From the NCBI GenBank assembly GCA_034620365.1, contig JAQGEQ010000201.1, positions 62,001 through 126,000 on the forward strand: a stretch of DNA of 64,000 bases, read 5' to 3'. Position numbers and translations under genes: made by a program. Below, in pieces: positions 61,736 through 64,000 of this stretch (position 1 is the first letter of the stretch; every line of letters begins with the position of its first letter). The DNA comes from Pegea sp. RAD2-039. Taxonomy: Eukaryota; Chordata; Thaliacea; Salpida; Salpidae. A model generated the notes under the pieces. It worked only from the letters and a program-made list of their open reading frames with translations. It was not told the origin of the DNA and ran no database searches.

Positions 61736-63550
61736 GATAAACCCGATCGATTCTATTTAATGAATTTAAATTTGGAAATTTATCGTAATTGATTTTTTGG
61801 TTTCTATGGCAACAGTGATGACGTCATACGTAGTTGAAGTAAGCAATTGCGGAGCAACAAGTCAAAAAATAAATAAATAAATAAGATATTTGTAAGATAA
61901 AAAATTGCTTCCAAAAATTAAAAAAAACAAAAAACAAATTATTATTTTTATATTTTTACTGGGAATTTGCAATTAAATTCTTCTGTTTTTTTGTTTTATA
62001 ATGTTTAAAGATTTAATATCATAAACAAATTACAAATGAAACCTGAAATAAACAAAAGAAAAATAAACTTTTTTCGTCAACTTAAATAATTGAAAATCTT
62101 AAAAATTAAACAAAAAATTGAAAATTAAACAAAAAAAAAATGAAATGAGATGAAATGAGATATTAAAGAAATTAAAAATAGAAATAAAAAAATATCGAAT
62201 TTTCAACAAAATTTTTCGACTTTAGCAACGAGCAGCTGAAGGCTTCTAAACAATTTATTAATGACGTCAACACAAGAAGCAAGTAATAAACGATACAGGT
62301 AGCGCTAGAGAGCACTCCACATGTTCACTAGATTACGTCATCAACTAACGCGCTTTCGCGGGTCAAGTTTTTCAATTTCAAAAATTTCAAATCGATTTTT
62401 TCTCAACTCAAAATTTATAAAAAAGGTTAAAAAATTTTAAAAAAAATCGGAATAGAAAACTAGTGGAATTATGACGTCTTTGTGTGTCTCGATTCTCAAT
62501 AACGTCACCAAATTATAAAGCTTAATTTGGTGAACCATAGATTTTAATCAATAGTTTAATAACTTATACGAGTTTTTAAACTTTGTTTTTTGGGTCAGGT
62601 TTTTGCTTTACTGTCACCTAGCGGTAATTATAAAACTATTTTGAAAATTAAATTTTCAATTTAGCAGCCTTTTCCCAGCAGTTAATTAAAAAACATTTTG
62701 ACAGCCCTCAGCTCTGCTAGTTTGTTTATCTGCAAATATTAACAGAGTCAACAAGTTACGCTTAATAGCGCTGTTGACGTCATCAATTTGATTGCGATGT
62801 AATTAACTGATGATGTCATTTTGATTTACAAAAAAATAGTAAATTGAAATCAGCGCAAAAAAATTTAATTTAAAAAAGTTCCTTTAAAATTGTTGAAGTT
62901 GAACCTTATGAGAAAAAATGATAAAAGTGAAAAGCTAATTAATTGAAAGTGAAAAATTGCACTTGACGTCATCATAGTTTCCAACATTCATCTATTATTG
63001 ATAAAGTTCAATTTTTTCACACTGAATTCAGTGATTTTTTGCATTTAGCCAAAATTTTGCCAAATTTGATTTAAAAGTTCTCATTTTAGAAACTTTTTTT
63101 TTCTCGTCAGAAATTTCTTTTCATAATTAAATAAAATAAATAAGTTTGAAATTCCTTGATCTGACTGAGAAATATCGAACTGAGAATATTTAAAAGTGTT
63201 TTGAAAATGATTTTTTCATTTATGTGAAGCAAACACGTGATCAGAAATGACGTCATCACCCACTACGTCATAAAACTTTGTCATTGAAACTTACTTAATA
63301 TTTGAAGATGAAAAAGAAAGATCTGGTAATTAATTTTTAATGTTTTTTGAATAATATGAAAAAAACTATTAATAGAGATTTGTAGAAAGTTGAAAAGAAA
63401 TTGTTTAAGTTTAAAAGATGATCATCTGATCATTTGATGAATCAAACAAAAATTTTATTGAAGTGTTAGGCAAAAGCTAAAAAGTTTTGTAAATTTAAAT
63501 ATTAAGATGTATAAATTTAAACATACAAAGAAGTAAGTTAAATTTACAGT
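61736..63550. other. No gene seen
   Basis: AT-rich spacer with scattered TGACGTCA sites (about 61,819; 62,262; 62,776; 62,963; 63,247). No coding sequence recognised. Confidence 0.45.
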
Positions 63551-63551
63551 T

Positions 63552-64000
63552 TCAATCAGCTGCAAATTCCTTGAACCAATATTCCATCAATGGATTTATT
63601 ATTCAACGAATATATTCGGTCCTAGACCTTGGCATTACTCTATCATCTGACTTTAAATGGCACAATTATGTTTCCAAAATCTTTGCAAAATCAATCAACC
63701 TTGTCTTCCTTATTATAAGGACCTTTAATTCTAAGGACCTATGCTTTTTTATCAATCTTTTCAAATTGTACGTACGTCCAATTCTTGAATACAATATCAG
63801 TTCATAGATGCCATATCAAGTTATTGATATCAAAAAAATCGAGTCTGTTCAGGCGGCAATTACGAGATTAGTATGTAGGAAACTCAATACAAAATACAAT
63901 AGTTATAAACATCGTCTCAGCTTCTTCAATTTAGATACTTTGGAAATTCAACGAATTAAATACGACTTAATTCTTATTTCTAAAATTATCCACAATTTAA
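63552..64000 (+). mobile_element. Family A LINE, runs off the window end
   Basis: Begins at the codons matching the [15 protein letters not shown] part of the 43-kb copy and reads [30 protein letters not shown], then a stop (TAG) where the other copy has a Trp codon. The 3' end lies beyond the window. Confidence 0.88.

Overview
The window is a piece of an AT-rich animal (metazoan) nuclear genome. Genes are split by GT-AG introns, many only about 40-65 nt long. The protein families are animal ones: SLC22 carrier, ZIP7, YPEL5, dynactin p24, collagen prolyl 4-hydroxylase alpha, ferritin with an IRE, KLF factor, kringle/YWTD/EGF/HYR receptor, cathepsin C and a CRAL-TRIO protein. Several start codons sit 7-22 nt after a strong splice acceptor with no visible 5' exon, which suggests spliced-leader trans-splicing. 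Short introns plus that feature would fit a tunicate-like or other trans-splicing animal, but the species cannot be named from this sequence.

Layout. 0-3.6 kb: LINE 3' fragment and a 12-exon SLC22 gene (minus). 3.6-7.4 kb: AT-rich spacer with an orphan BiP/HSP70 exon and a decayed LINE tail. 7.4-9.7 kb: ZIP7 zinc transporter (plus). 10-14.2 kb: LINE tail, then a 12-exon RRM (matrin-3-like) gene with three kinds of coding tandem repeat (minus). 16.7 kb: intronless YPEL5-like gene (plus). 17.5-23 kb: decayed mobile DNA, including a C2H2 zinc-finger pseudogene and an old endonuclease/RT LINE. 23.8-26.5 kb: DCTN3 and P4HA, same strand and close together. 27.8-30.1 kb: LINE copies. 30.8-31.8 kb: ferritin with TATA box and iron-responsive element. 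33.1-34.9 kb: 61-bp satellite, about 30 copies. 36.5-37.7 kb: KLF gene. 42.6-51.4 kb: 20-exon receptor gene with a LINE inserted antisense in one intron. 53.0-56.7 kb: cathepsin C and CRAL-TRIO genes, 115 nt apart. 58.8-61.5 kb: membrane protein with a Gln/Lys-rich tail. 63.5 kb to the end: another LINE copy running off the window.

The intact genes are mostly housekeeping or extracellular functions: zinc release from the ER/Golgi, iron storage, collagen hydroxylation, lysosomal proteolysis, lipid transfer and dynein-dynactin. They do not form one pathway. The two close same-strand pairs (P4HA-DCTN3 and CRAL-TRIO-CTSC) look like possible operons. The most unusual items are the kringle-(YWTD-EGF)x2-HYR-TM receptor without a cytoplasmic tail, the trans-splicing signature, a ferritin IRE lying upstream of a splice acceptor, and an approximately 100-fold excess of the palindrome TGACGTCA (about 50 copies by eye).
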